Shown here piece by piece: positions 37,679-47,243 of a stretch of 64,000 nt of DNA. The DNA comes from Rhodopseudomonas infernalis. GTDB lineage: Bacteria > Pseudomonadota > Alphaproteobacteria > Rhizobiales > Xanthobacteraceae. The stretch is from assembly GCF_022271405.1 (NCBI RefSeq), contig NZ_JAJNAL010000003.1:144934-208933 (forward strand), written 5' to 3'. The notes under the pieces were generated by a model. It was not told where the DNA came from. It ran no database searches and saw nothing but the letters and a program-made list of their open reading frames with translations. The position numbers and the translations under genes were made by a program. Each line of letters opens with the position of its first letter. Positions within the stretch are counted from its first letter, which is position 1.

Positions 37679-38653
37679 ATGATCGATTTTCTCGTTGAGA
37701 AGCTTCACGACGTCCACTTCCTGACGATGATGCTGGCCGCGATCGCCGCCAGCGCCACCGTTTACACGCTGGTGATGCCGATGTTCGCCGGCGAGACGCT
37801 GGCCAAGCGGATGAAGGCGGTCGGCAGCGAACGCGAACGTATCCGGCAGCGCGAGCGCGATCGGCTGGCGAAGGCTGAGCGGGTGTCACTGCGCCAGGCG
37901 CCGAAACAATTCGTCGCCAAAGTCGTCGAAGACCTCAACCTCGCCAAATGGGTTGCGCAGGAGAGCGCGCGCGACAAGCTGGTGATGGCCGGCTACCGCG
38001 GCCAGGCGCCCTACATCACCTTCCTGTTCTTCCGCATGGTGATGCCGATCGCATTCGGCCTTGCGGCGGCGATCTACGTGTTCCTGCTATCGAATCTGCA
38101 GCAAACGACGCCAATCAAGGTCGGCATGTGCCTCGCCGCCGTCTTCCTCGGCATGCAGGCGCCGATGCTGTTCCTGAAGAACGCGATCACCAAACGTCAG
38201 CTTTCGATCCGACGCGCTTTCCCCGACGCGCTCGACCTGCTGCTGATCTGCATCGAGTCCGGCATGTCGATCGAAACTGCCTTTCGCCGGGTTTCGATCG
38301 AGATCGGCTCGCAGTCTATCCCGCTCGCCGAGGAATTGACGTTGACCACCGCCGAATTGTCGTATCTGCCGGACCGCAAGCAAGCCTATGAAAACCTCGC
38401 CGCCCGGACCGGGCTCGATGGCGTCAAGTCGGTCTGCCTGGCGCTGCAGCAGGCTGAGCGCTATGGCACGCCGCTCGGGCACAGCCTGCGCGTTATGGCG
38501 CAGGAAAACCGCGACATGCGCATGAACGAAGCCGAAAAGAAAGCCGCCGCGCTGCCGCCGAAGCTGACGGTGCCGATGATTGTGTTTTTCCTGCCGGTGT
38601 TGTTCGTCGTGATCCTTGGCCCGACCGCCATCAAGGTCTCGGCGATGCAGTGA
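37679..38653 (+). CDS. tadC: Tad inner-membrane platform protein TadC
   Basis: A 324-residue partner of TadB, also a T2SF protein. It has an N-terminal helix (14-35), an Arg/Glu-rich coiled region (ERERIRQRERDRLAK), and the domain with AFPDALDLLLICIESGMSIETAFRRVS and ALQQAERYGTPLGHSLRVMAQENRDMRMNEAEKKAA, ending in a hydrophobic helix. ATG 37679 follows ACGAGGACTGAC, 11 bp after tadB. It is the last plus-strand gene of the cluster and is followed by a strong hairpin. Confidence 0.94.
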   Translation: MIDFLVEKLHDVHFLTMMLAAIAASATVYTLVMPMFAGETLAKRMKAVGSERERIRQRERDRLAKAERVSLRQAPKQFVAKVVEDLNLAKWVAQESARDKLVMAGYRGQAPYITFLFFRMVMPIAFGLAAAIYVFLLSNLQQTTPIKVGMCLAAVFLGMQAPMLFLKNAITKRQLSIRRAFPDALDLLLICIESGMSIETAFRRVSIEIGSQSIPLAEELTLTTAELSYLPDRKQAYENLAARTGLDGVKSVCLALQQAERYGTPLGHSLRVMAQENRDMRMNEAEKKAAALPPKLTVPMIVFFLPVLFVVILGPTAIKVSAMQ

Positions 38654-38716
38654 GGCGGTCAACGGGACCTCTCGGTCCCGAGACAAGCCACGGCTGGAAT
38701 ACGCCCGCAATCGTAC

Positions 38717-38753
38717 AACATTTATGCCCGGCCGAATGCCGGGCATAAATGTT
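38717..38753. terminator. Perfect 16-bp stem-loop after tadC
   Basis: 38717-38732 pairs perfectly with 38738-38753 (AACATTTATGCCCGGC and its complement) around the loop CGAAT. It is 63 bases after tadC and 105 before the end of the convergent TPR gene. The symmetric AT-rich base means it can act in both directions. Confidence 0.8.
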
Positions 38754-38858
38754 CTTCGAGTTGCCGAGCAAAAAGGCGCGGATGGCCGACGAGCCCCGCC
38801 GCTGATGGTGACAGCGGACTAAGCAGAAGCAGCTCGGCAACCGAACTGTCGTCGGCGG

Positions 38859-39647
38859 TCACTCGCCGGACGCGAGCACGCCGCCGCGGCGAGGCGCAGC
38901 CTTGCCGTCCAGCATCTGCTTCAGATAGGCAACATTGGCGGCGGCTTCTTCGGGCGGCAGATCCGACCGCACGATACTCTCGGCCTCGACGAAGCGGCCC
39001 TGCAGGCCGACCACCAGCGCCAGGTTCTGCCGCACGCGAGCGTCGGCGCGAGCGCTGGAATAGGCCTGCCGCAGCGTATCTTCGGCTTTCGGCAGTTCCT
39101 TGGTCAGCACGTAGGACATGCCGAGATTGGACAGCACCGACGGCTCGCTGGGAGCGAGCTTCAGCGCACTCGCGTAGTAGCGCCTTGCTTCATCATGGCG
39201 GCCCATCTGATCGAGCGCCGTGCCCTGGACCGATAAGATGCGCCAGTCGGGATTGTCCGGGCTATGCGCATTCGACAGCGCGTCGAACGCGGCACTGAAA
39301 TTGCCGTTGTCGGCGAGCGCACGGCCATATGCGGCCAGCACAGCCTTGTTGCCCGGATTGCTCAGCGTCGCACGCTCCAGCATCGCCACGGCCTGCGAGC
39401 GTTGGCCGATCGCGCGCAGGGCCTGACCGTAAGCCAATGCCGCGCTCGGATCCTTGGGGTTGGCACGATACTTATCGCCGGCGATCTCCGCGGTTCGATT
39501 GGGATCGGCGGGAGCTTCGGCGCGAGCATTGAGCGCTCCGGTGATGCCCGACATGCCGGCGGTCTGGCAACCGGCCAGCGCCGTCGCCATCGCTGTGGTC
39601 AGAACCGCGGATGCGAGAAACCGGGCAAGACAAGGAAGCTGGCGCAT
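38859..39647 (-). CDS. tadD: TPR lipoprotein of the Tad locus (TadD)
   Basis: A 262-residue lipoprotein. The signal ends in the lipobox LAGC (Cys near residue 27). Four or more TPR-type helix pairs follow (AALAYGQALRAIGQRSQAVAMLERATLSNPG, KAVLAAYGRALADNGNFSAAFDAL, VLSNLGMSYVLTKELPKAEDTLRQAY). TadD is the TPR pilotin-like component of Tad systems. It is on the opposite strand to the main cluster, with a palindromic element in its upstream gap. Confidence 0.9.
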   Translation of the reverse strand: MRQLPCLARFLASAVLTTAMATALAGCQTAGMSGITGALNARAEAPADPNRTAEIAGDKYRANPKDPSAALAYGQALRAIGQRSQAVAMLERATLSNPGNKAVLAAYGRALADNGNFSAAFDALSNAHSPDNPDWRILSVQGTALDQMGRHDEARRYYASALKLAPSEPSVLSNLGMSYVLTKELPKAEDTLRQAYSSARADARVRQNLALVVGLQGRFVEAESIVRSDLPPEEAAANVAYLKQMLDGKAAPRRGGVLASGE

Positions 39648-39701
39648 GGCAAATTACTCACGACCGACTTGAACAACGTATGTACCGCCAGCAATAGACC
39701 G

Positions 39702-39722
39702 TTAACCCTAATCTTGGGTTAA
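39702..39722. promoter_or_regulatory. Palindrome TTAACCC-N7-GGGTTAA between tadD and the aminopeptidase gene
   Basis: A perfect 7-bp inverted repeat with a 7-base centre in the 108-bp gap between two divergent genes, 55 bases before tadD and 34 bases before the aminopeptidase ATG. Size and place suit an operator for a dimeric regulator. The TTAACC half also resembles CtrA half-sites. Confidence 0.5.
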
Positions 39723-39755
39723 TCCGCCCTCTCGCCGCTTCTCGAAAGACCGTGC

Positions 39756-41138
39756 ATGTCCTCGCTGTTCGCTGCTGCTCCGGAACCCCAAGCCATTCCG
39801 ATTTCATTTGTCACCACGTCCAGCTGGGAGGCGCTGTGCGAGAGCTTGCCGGCGGCGGCGCGGCGCTTCGCGCGGGCGCACGGCTACAGCGGCAAACCTG
39901 GGCAATTCTTGGCACTGCCGAATGCATACGGCGACATCGAGCACGTTCTGTTCGGCCTCGACGAAGCCGATGCGCGCAGCGCCGATCCATTCCGCGCCGG
40001 ACAACTGCCGGGGCTGCTGCCGTCCGGCACCTATCGGTTCGCAAATGCGCCGCACGACACCCGGCTGGCCGTGCTCGCCTTCGCACTGGGCACCTACAAA
40101 TTCGGCCGCTATCGCAAAGCGGAGCCGCCGGCCATCAAGCTGGTGCCGCCGGAGGGTACCGACATTGCCGCGATCGTGCGCGCAGTCGAGGCCGCGACGC
40201 TGGCGCGCGATCTGATAAACACGCCAGCGAACGACATGGGACCGGCTGAACTCGCGGAGGCCGCACAAGCGCTGGCGCAGCGGTTCGGCGCGACCTTCAC
40301 CAGCATCGTCGGCGATGAACTGGTGACGCAGAACTTCCCGCTGATTCACGCAGTCGGCATGGCGGCGACACGCGCGCCGCGGCTGATCGATATCACCTGG
40401 GGCGATGCAGCCCATCCCAAGGTGACTCTGGTCGGCAAGGGCGTCTGCTTCGACACCGGCGGCCTTGATCTGAAGCCGTCAAGCGCGATGCTGATCATGA
40501 AGAAGGACATGGGCGGCGCCGCGAACGTGCTGGCGCTGGCTTCGATGATCATGGACGCGAAGCTCAAGGTGCGGTTGCGCGTGCTGATCCCGGCGGTCGA
40601 GAACTCCGTCGCCGGCAATGCGATGCGCCCGCTCGACGTGTATCCGTCGCGCAAGGGCCCCACCGTCGAGATCGGCAACACCGACGCCGAGGGCCGGCTG
40701 GTGCTGGCCGATGCGCTGGCGCTCGCCGACGAGGAAGCGCCCGACCTGCTGATCGATCTCGGCACGCTGACGGGTGCCGCACGCGTCGCGCTCGGTCCCG
40801 ATCTGCCGCCCTACTACACCAACGACGAAGCGCTGGCGCTCGACGTCGCCCGCTGCGCGAAAGCCGAGAATGATCCGCTGTGGCGGCTGCCGCTGTGGCC
40901 GGCTTACGATTCGTGGCTCGACTCCAAAGTGGCGAACATCAACAACGCGCCGTCGGGCGGCTTTGCCGGCTCGATCACCTGCGCGCTGTTCCTGCAGCGC
41001 TTCGTCGAGAGCGCCAAAATCTGGCTGCATGTCGACATCTACGGCTGGACCCCGAAGTCGAAGCCGGCGCGCCCCGAAGGCGGCGAATGCCAGGCCGCGC
41101 GCGCGATCTTCGCGCTGCTGAGCCAACGCTATGGCTGA
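39756..41138 (+). CDS. Leucyl aminopeptidase family protein (M17)
   Basis: A 460-residue cytosolic metallo-aminopeptidase that removes N-terminal residues from peptides. The catalytic domain has VGKGVCFDTGGLDLKPSS near residue 225, MKKDMGGAANV, and the M17 signature NTDAEGRLVLADAL near 308, supplying both metal sites. It is closer to the PepB-like group than to PepA by length and N-terminal domain. The 3' end overlaps the next gene by 8 bases, so they are coupled. Confidence 0.93.
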   Translation: MSSLFAAAPEPQAIPISFVTTSSWEALCESLPAAARRFARAHGYSGKPGQFLALPNAYGDIEHVLFGLDEADARSADPFRAGQLPGLLPSGTYRFANAPHDTRLAVLAFALGTYKFGRYRKAEPPAIKLVPPEGTDIAAIVRAVEAATLARDLINTPANDMGPAELAEAAQALAQRFGATFTSIVGDELVTQNFPLIHAVGMAATRAPRLIDITWGDAAHPKVTLVGKGVCFDTGGLDLKPSSAMLIMKKDMGGAANVLALASMIMDAKLKVRLRVLIPAVENSVAGNAMRPLDVYPSRKGPTVEIGNTDAEGRLVLADALALADEEAPDLLIDLGTLTGAARVALGPDLPPYYTNDEALALDVARCAKAENDPLWRLPLWPAYDSWLDSKVANINNAPSGGFAGSITCALFLQRFVESAKIWLHVDIYGWTPKSKPARPEGGECQAARAIFALLSQRYG

Positions 41139-41988
41139 TCCGAAGCTCGATCCGCGACTGACGCCGGCCCGCCCGGACCTCGCCGCCAAACATCTCGAAG
41201 GCCAAGTCAGCGCCCCGCGGTTCGTCGAAGGCGAAGTGTTCGAGGTCACGACCGGCGTCGCGGCGGTGCGGCGCGAGCCGTTTTCCGGCGCGATGCTGGA
41301 GACCGAGGCGCTGAAGGGCGAACGCGTCACGATCTACGACCGCACCGATGAAGGCTGGGCCTGGGGCCAACTCGCCAGCGACGGTTATGTCGGCTGGCTG
41401 CCGGACATCACCCTGTATCGGCCGCAAGCAGAGCCCACGCACAAAGTGACGGCGCTCCGCACCTTCGCCTTCCATGGTCCTTCGATCAAACTGCCGCCGG
41501 CCGAGACGCTGTCGCTCGGCGCGCGGCTCGCGATCGTGCGCCAGGACGATAATTTCGCGGTGACGCAAGAGGGCTGGCATGTGCCGCGCTGGCATGTCGC
41601 CGCGCTCGATGTGGTGGAGTCCGATTTCGTTGCAGTCGCCGAACGTTTCGTCGGCACGCCATATCTGTGGGGCGGACGCAGCAGTCTCGGCATCGACTGC
41701 TCCGGCCTGGTACAGACCGCGCTTGTGGCCTGCGGCATCGCTGCTCCGCGCGACAGCGATATGCAGGAAGCGGCGCTCGGTGTGTCGGTGCCGATCTCCG
41801 AGCAGACACGACTGCAGCGCGGGGACCTGCTGTTCTGGAAAGGCCACGTCGCGATCGCGCGCGATGCCGACAGCATCGTGCACGCCAACGCGTATCACAT
41901 GGCCACCGCGATCGAACCGATGCGGGACGCGATCGCCCGCATCGCGGCGAGCGGCAGCGTGCTGACGACGATCAAGCGGCTCGGCTGA
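41131..41988 (+). CDS. NlpC/P60 family peptidase with SH3-like domain
   Basis: A 285-residue Cys peptidase of the C40 group, which cut gamma-D-glutamyl-meso-diaminopimelate peptides of the wall. An SH3-like region comes first (VTTGVAAVRREPFSGAMLETEAL...GWAWGQLASDGYVGWL, residues 38-90). The catalytic domain starts near 165 with FVGTPYLWGGRSSLGIDCSGLVQTAL (catalytic Cys near 191) and has the His in LFWKGHVAIARD. No signal peptide, so it may work on recycled muropeptides in the cytoplasm together with the aminopeptidase that overlaps it. Confidence 0.92.
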   Translation: MADPKLDPRLTPARPDLAAKHLEGQVSAPRFVEGEVFEVTTGVAAVRREPFSGAMLETEALKGERVTIYDRTDEGWAWGQLASDGYVGWLPDITLYRPQAEPTHKVTALRTFAFHGPSIKLPPAETLSLGARLAIVRQDDNFAVTQEGWHVPRWHVAALDVVESDFVAVAERFVGTPYLWGGRSSLGIDCSGLVQTALVACGIAAPRDSDMQEAALGVSVPISEQTRLQRGDLLFWKGHVAIARDADSIVHANAYHMATAIEPMRDAIARIAASGSVLTTIKRLG

Positions 41989-42610
41989 ACAGCTCCTGCA
42001 GGCGCGCGCGGTTGAGCGCCAGCCATTGCAGCGCGCTGTAGAGCAGCGCATTGGCGACGCGGCCATCGCCAAGTGCAGCCAGCGCCTCGTCGATCGAGAC
42101 GACGAACGGCTGTGTATCCTCGTTCTCGTCGGCAACGCCGCCGCGCTCGCAGACCGCGCTGGAATCGAGAAAGCCGGCGAAGAACGTGATCTGCTCGTCG
42201 GTGAAGCCCGGCGTCGGCAGCACGCTGTAGAGCTCGGTCAATCGATCCGGCGCCACGCCGATTTCCTCGAGGCATTCGCGCCGCGCAGCCGTCGTTGCCG
42301 CCTCACCGTCCTCGACACGGCCGGCAACGATCTCGACCATGTCACCGCGACCGGTAGCGAGGTGCGCCGGCAGTCTGAATTGCCGGATCAGCACCACCTT
42401 GTCGCGCGCCAGATCGATCGGCACCACCGCCGCAACGCGGCTGGCGCGCAGCACGTCGCGCCGCTGCAGCAACGGCGGCTCGCCGTCGCGGCGTAACGAG
42501 ACCTCATAGCGCTCGTAGGTCATGAAGCCGCGACCGATCACCTCGGGGGCAGACAAGGTCACGTCCGCCTCGCGGTCAGCGAGCTCATCAACCCCGGTGA
42601 TTTCCGTCAT
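41972..42610 (-). CDS. Nudix hydrolase, ADP-ribose pyrophosphatase-like
   Basis: A 212-residue protein with a complete Nudix box: GRVEDGEAATTAARRECLEEIGV (split as G-x5-E-x7-RE-x2-EE-x-G, near residues 98-120). RYEVSLRRDG and VVLIRQFRLPAHL are typical of ADP-ribose pyrophosphatases. It overlaps the convergent NlpC/P60 gene by 17 bases at the 3' ends. ATG 42610 is 7 bases after the yejF-like stop, so it is probably the last gene of that operon. Confidence 0.9.
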   Translation of the reverse strand: MTEITGVDELADREADVTLSAPEVIGRGFMTYERYEVSLRRDGEPPLLQRRDVLRASRVAAVVPIDLARDKVVLIRQFRLPAHLATGRGDMVEIVAGRVEDGEAATTAARRECLEEIGVAPDRLTELYSVLPTPGFTDEQITFFAGFLDSSAVCERGGVADENEDTQPFVVSIDEALAALGDGRVANALLYSALQWLALNRARLQELFSRAA

Positions 42611-42617
42611 CAAACAC

Positions 42618-44254
<1,637 letters not shown>

Positions 44255-44255
<1 letters not shown>

Positions 44256-44704
44256 CAGGTGAGCTCGTGAATGAGTCGTGAAACATTCTGCGGAGTTGCA
44301 TCGATCAATGACATACCCTCGGGCAACTTCATGCGGCAGTCGGCCGAGAGAACGCTGGCGCAATCGGTGGTAACGGCCGTCACAACATGGATCGCGTCTG
44401 CCAGCTTCGGCATTCCGGCCGTCCGACGGTACGATGCAGTTTCAATCAGAATGTTCCGACTAATAGGATGCAATTCGACAATCCCGCTCCAGGCGATCAA
44501 GTTCAAGTAGTAGCGTTTTTGGAAATTGGCGGCCTTGGGAAGCACTTCCGCCAGCGTCAGCTCGCTTGTCACGGCGATCCCGCGGCGGGCGTTGAACACG
44601 CGAAACAAGTTCTGGATGGGCTCCGCAAGCTCGGCGCGCGCCTCCGCACCGTAGATGAAGACATTTGCATCGAGATAGATGCGACGCGCGGACGGCTCAG
44701 TCAT
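44255..44704 (-). CDS. PIN-domain protein, VapC-like toxin, inside the yej operon
   Basis: A 149-residue PIN-domain nuclease. The four acidic residues of the active site can be placed: Asp in RIYLDANVFIYG, Glu in ELTLAEVLPK, Asp in KLADAIHVVTAV, and Asp in SVLSADCRMKLP. VapC toxins cut tRNA or rRNA. ATG 44704 (MTEPSARRI) overlaps the upstream antitoxin-like gene by 8 bases; its stop overlaps the yejF start by one base. Confidence 0.88.
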
Positions 44705-44924
44705 CCCAATCGTCTCGATCACGACGCAGATCAGCGTCGATCTCTTCCTTGGTGCGGAAGGGAGGGCGACGCAGCGCGAAGATCTCATCCAGCGTCATGA
44801 CCTTCTCGGGTGGCGTTTCCTCTACCGTCAGAACGACCGTCACCGTCGACGAGGGCCCCACCCTGGCTTGCATCTCGTCAGGAAGTTTCGCAGCCGGATA
44901 ATGCTCGAACACGATCTTGTTCAT
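44697..44924 (-). CDS. Antitoxin-like partner of the PIN protein
   Basis: A 75-residue acidic protein. The first half (KIVFEHYPAAKLPDEMQARVGPSSTVTVVLTVEE) may bind DNA or the toxin. The second half (TLDEIFALRRPPFRTKEEIDADLRRDRDDWDD) is the acidic, flexible type that wraps VapC toxins. Its length, position and 8-base overlap with the PIN gene support the role of antitoxin. I do not recognise a named antitoxin family with certainty. Confidence 0.72.
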   Translation of the reverse strand: MNKIVFEHYPAAKLPDEMQARVGPSSTVTVVLTVEETPPEKVMTLDEIFALRRPPFRTKEEIDADLRRDRDDWDD

Positions 44925-44955
44925 GGCCCTGCTCCTCGCTCACCCTACCACATCC

Positions 44956-46134
44956 TCACCTGAACGTCTTGCGGGGGTCGAAGGCGTCGCGGACGGCTTC
45001 GCCGATGAAGATCAGCAGCGACAGCATGATCGCGACCGCAAAGAAGCCGGTGAAGCCGAGCCAGGGCGCCTGGACGTTGGCCTTGCCCTGCGCCAGCAAT
45101 TCGCCGAGCGAGGGCGAGCCGGGCGGCAGGCCGAAGCCGAGGAAGTCGAGCGCCGTCAGCGTCATCACCGAGGACGACACGATGAACGGCAGGAACGTCA
45201 TGGTCGCCACCATCGCGTTCGGCAGCAGATGCCGCACCATGATCTTGGCGTTGGAGACGCCGAGCGCGCGCGCCGCCATGATGTACTCGAAGTTGCGGCC
45301 GCGCAGGAATTCGGCCCGCACCAGTCCGACCAGAGACACCCAACTGAACAGCAGCAGGATGCCGAGCAGCACGAAGAAGCCCGGCACCAGCACCGAGGAC
45401 AGGATCAGAAGCAGGTACAGCGACGGGATTGCGGTCCATACTTCGATGAAGCGCTGGAAGCCGAGATCGACCCAGCCGCCGAAATAGCCCTGGATGCCGC
45501 CGGCAGCGATTCCGATCACCGAGGAGATGATGGTCAGGCTGAGGCCGAACAGCACCGAAATACGAAAGCCGTAGATCAGCCGCGCGACCACGTCGCGCCC
45601 CTGATCGTCGGTCCCGAGCCAATTGTACTCAAGGTCGCTGCAGCCACGCACGCCCTTCTTCTCGACCACCGTCTTGCATTCCGCCTCGGTCAGCAGCCAG
45701 GTCGGTTTCGACGGCGCCGGGGTCGGCAAATCGAGATTGTGGGTGCCGTACGAATAACGGATCGGCGCCCAGATGATGGTGCCGCCCTTGTCGGCGATCA
45801 GCTTCTGCAAGAACGGATCGCGATAGTCCGCGGCGGTCTCGAAGTCGCCGCCGAACGTCGTTTCCGAATAGGTCACGACCGCCGGGAAGTAGAAGTGGCC
45901 GTCGAACCGGATCATCAGTGGGCGATCGTTGGCGATGAATTCGGCGAACAGCGAGACGCCGAACAGCACCAGGAAGATCCAGAACGACCAGTAACCACGC
46001 CGGTTGGCCTTGAAGTTCTGCCAGCGCCGCCGGTTGAGCGGTGACACTGACAGCCGATGGCGCGTCGGCGGCACGGCTTCGCCGAGCGGCGCCTGCGTGG
46101 TGCTTTCGACCGGTTCGCGTGCGATCAGTGTCAT
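44956..46134 (-). CDS. yejE: Oligopeptide ABC transporter permease YejE
   Basis: A 392-residue inner-membrane permease. It has a cytosolic N-terminus, one helix (residues 49-66), a large periplasmic insertion (about 70-180) with the YejE sequences DRPLMIRFDGHFYFP and NWLGTDDQGRDVVARLIYG, and then the binding-protein-dependent transport domain with AARALGVSNAKIMVRHLLPNA (EAA loop). ATG 46134 shares its A with the stop of yejB. Confidence 0.94.
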   Translation of the reverse strand: MTLIAREPVESTTQAPLGEAVPPTRHRLSVSPLNRRRWQNFKANRRGYWSFWIFLVLFGVSLFAEFIANDRPLMIRFDGHFYFPAVVTYSETTFGGDFETAADYRDPFLQKLIADKGGTIIWAPIRYSYGTHNLDLPTPAPSKPTWLLTEAECKTVVEKKGVRGCSDLEYNWLGTDDQGRDVVARLIYGFRISVLFGLSLTIISSVIGIAAGGIQGYFGGWVDLGFQRFIEVWTAIPSLYLLLILSSVLVPGFFVLLGILLLFSWVSLVGLVRAEFLRGRNFEYIMAARALGVSNAKIMVRHLLPNAMVATMTFLPFIVSSSVMTLTALDFLGFGLPPGSPSLGELLAQGKANVQAPWLGFTGFFAVAIMLSLLIFIGEAVRDAFDPRKTFR

Positions 46135-47243
46135 CAGACTTCCCGCGCCTCGAAGTCGATCCGCGGATCGATCCACATGTAGGTGAGGTCCGAGGCCAGA
46201 TTGACGACCAGTCCGACCAGCGAAAAGATGAACAACGTGCCGAACACCACAGGGTAGTCGCGGTTCAAGACGCTCTCAAATCCGAGCAGGCCGAGCCCGT
46301 CGAGCGAGAAGATGGTCTCGATCAGCAGCGAGCCGGAGAAAAAGGCGTGGATGAAGGCACCGGGGAAGCCGGCGATCACGATCAGCATCGCGTTGCGGAA
46401 GATGTGGCCATACAGCACCTGGGTTTGGCTGCAGCCCTTGGCGCGCGCCGTCATGACGTATTGCTTACGGATCTCGTCGAGGAACGAGTTCTTGGTCAGC
46501 AGCGTCATGGTGGCGAAGGCGCCGAGCACCATCGAGGTCAACGGTAGCGCCAGATGCCAGAAATAGTCGAGGATCTTCCAGTACCAGGGATACTGGCTCC
46601 AGCCGTCAGAGGTCAGTCCGCGCAGCGGGAACCAGGAAAAGAACGAGCCGCCGGCGAACAGGATGATCAGCAGGATCGCGAACAGGAAGCCCGGGATCGC
46701 GAAACCGACGATGATCACCGCCGAGGTCCAGGTATCGAATTTCGAACCGTCCTTCACCGCCTTGCGGATGCCGAGCGGGATCGAGATCAGATAGGTCAGC
46801 AGCGTCATCCAGATCCCGAGCGACATCGAGACCGGCAGCTTCTCCTTGATCAGCTGGAGCACGCTGACGTCGCGGAAGTAGCTCTTGCCGAAGTCGAACC
46901 GCGCGAAATTCCACAGCATGATGGCGAAGCGCTCGGGCGCCGGCTTGTCGAACCCAAACTGCTTTTCCAGGCTCTTGACGAATTCCGGATCGAGCCCCTG
47001 AGCGCCGCGATATTTCGAGTTCACCGCATCCGATGATGCGCCGGCCTGCGGGCGGCTGCCGAAGTCGCCGCCCGACGATCCTGACACGCGCGAGGCGGCG
47101 CCGGTGTCGGCGCCGGAGAGCTGCGCGATCACCCGCTCGATCGGGCCGCCAGGCGCGAACTGCACCACCACGAAGGACACGAACAGAATGCCGAGCAGCG
47201 TCGGCACCATCAGCAAAATACGGCGAAGGATATAGGACGCCAT
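46134..47243 (-). CDS. yejB: Oligopeptide ABC transporter permease YejB
   Basis: A 369-residue inner-membrane permease. It starts MASYILRRILLMVPTLLGILFVSFVVVQFAPGGP, the usual first helix of DppB/YejB proteins, followed by a periplasmic insert and the transport domain with LTKNSFLDEIRKQYVMTARAKGCSQTQVLYGHIFRNA (EAA loop in parts). Its start abuts the stop of the upstream binding-protein gene with no gap. Confidence 0.94.
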   Translation of the reverse strand: MASYILRRILLMVPTLLGILFVSFVVVQFAPGGPIERVIAQLSGADTGAASRVSGSSGGDFGSRPQAGASSDAVNSKYRGAQGLDPEFVKSLEKQFGFDKPAPERFAIMLWNFARFDFGKSYFRDVSVLQLIKEKLPVSMSLGIWMTLLTYLISIPLGIRKAVKDGSKFDTWTSAVIIVGFAIPGFLFAILLIILFAGGSFFSWFPLRGLTSDGWSQYPWYWKILDYFWHLALPLTSMVLGAFATMTLLTKNSFLDEIRKQYVMTARAKGCSQTQVLYGHIFRNAMLIVIAGFPGAFIHAFFSGSLLIETIFSLDGLGLLGFESVLNRDYPVVFGTLFIFSLVGLVVNLASDLTYMWIDPRIDFEAREV

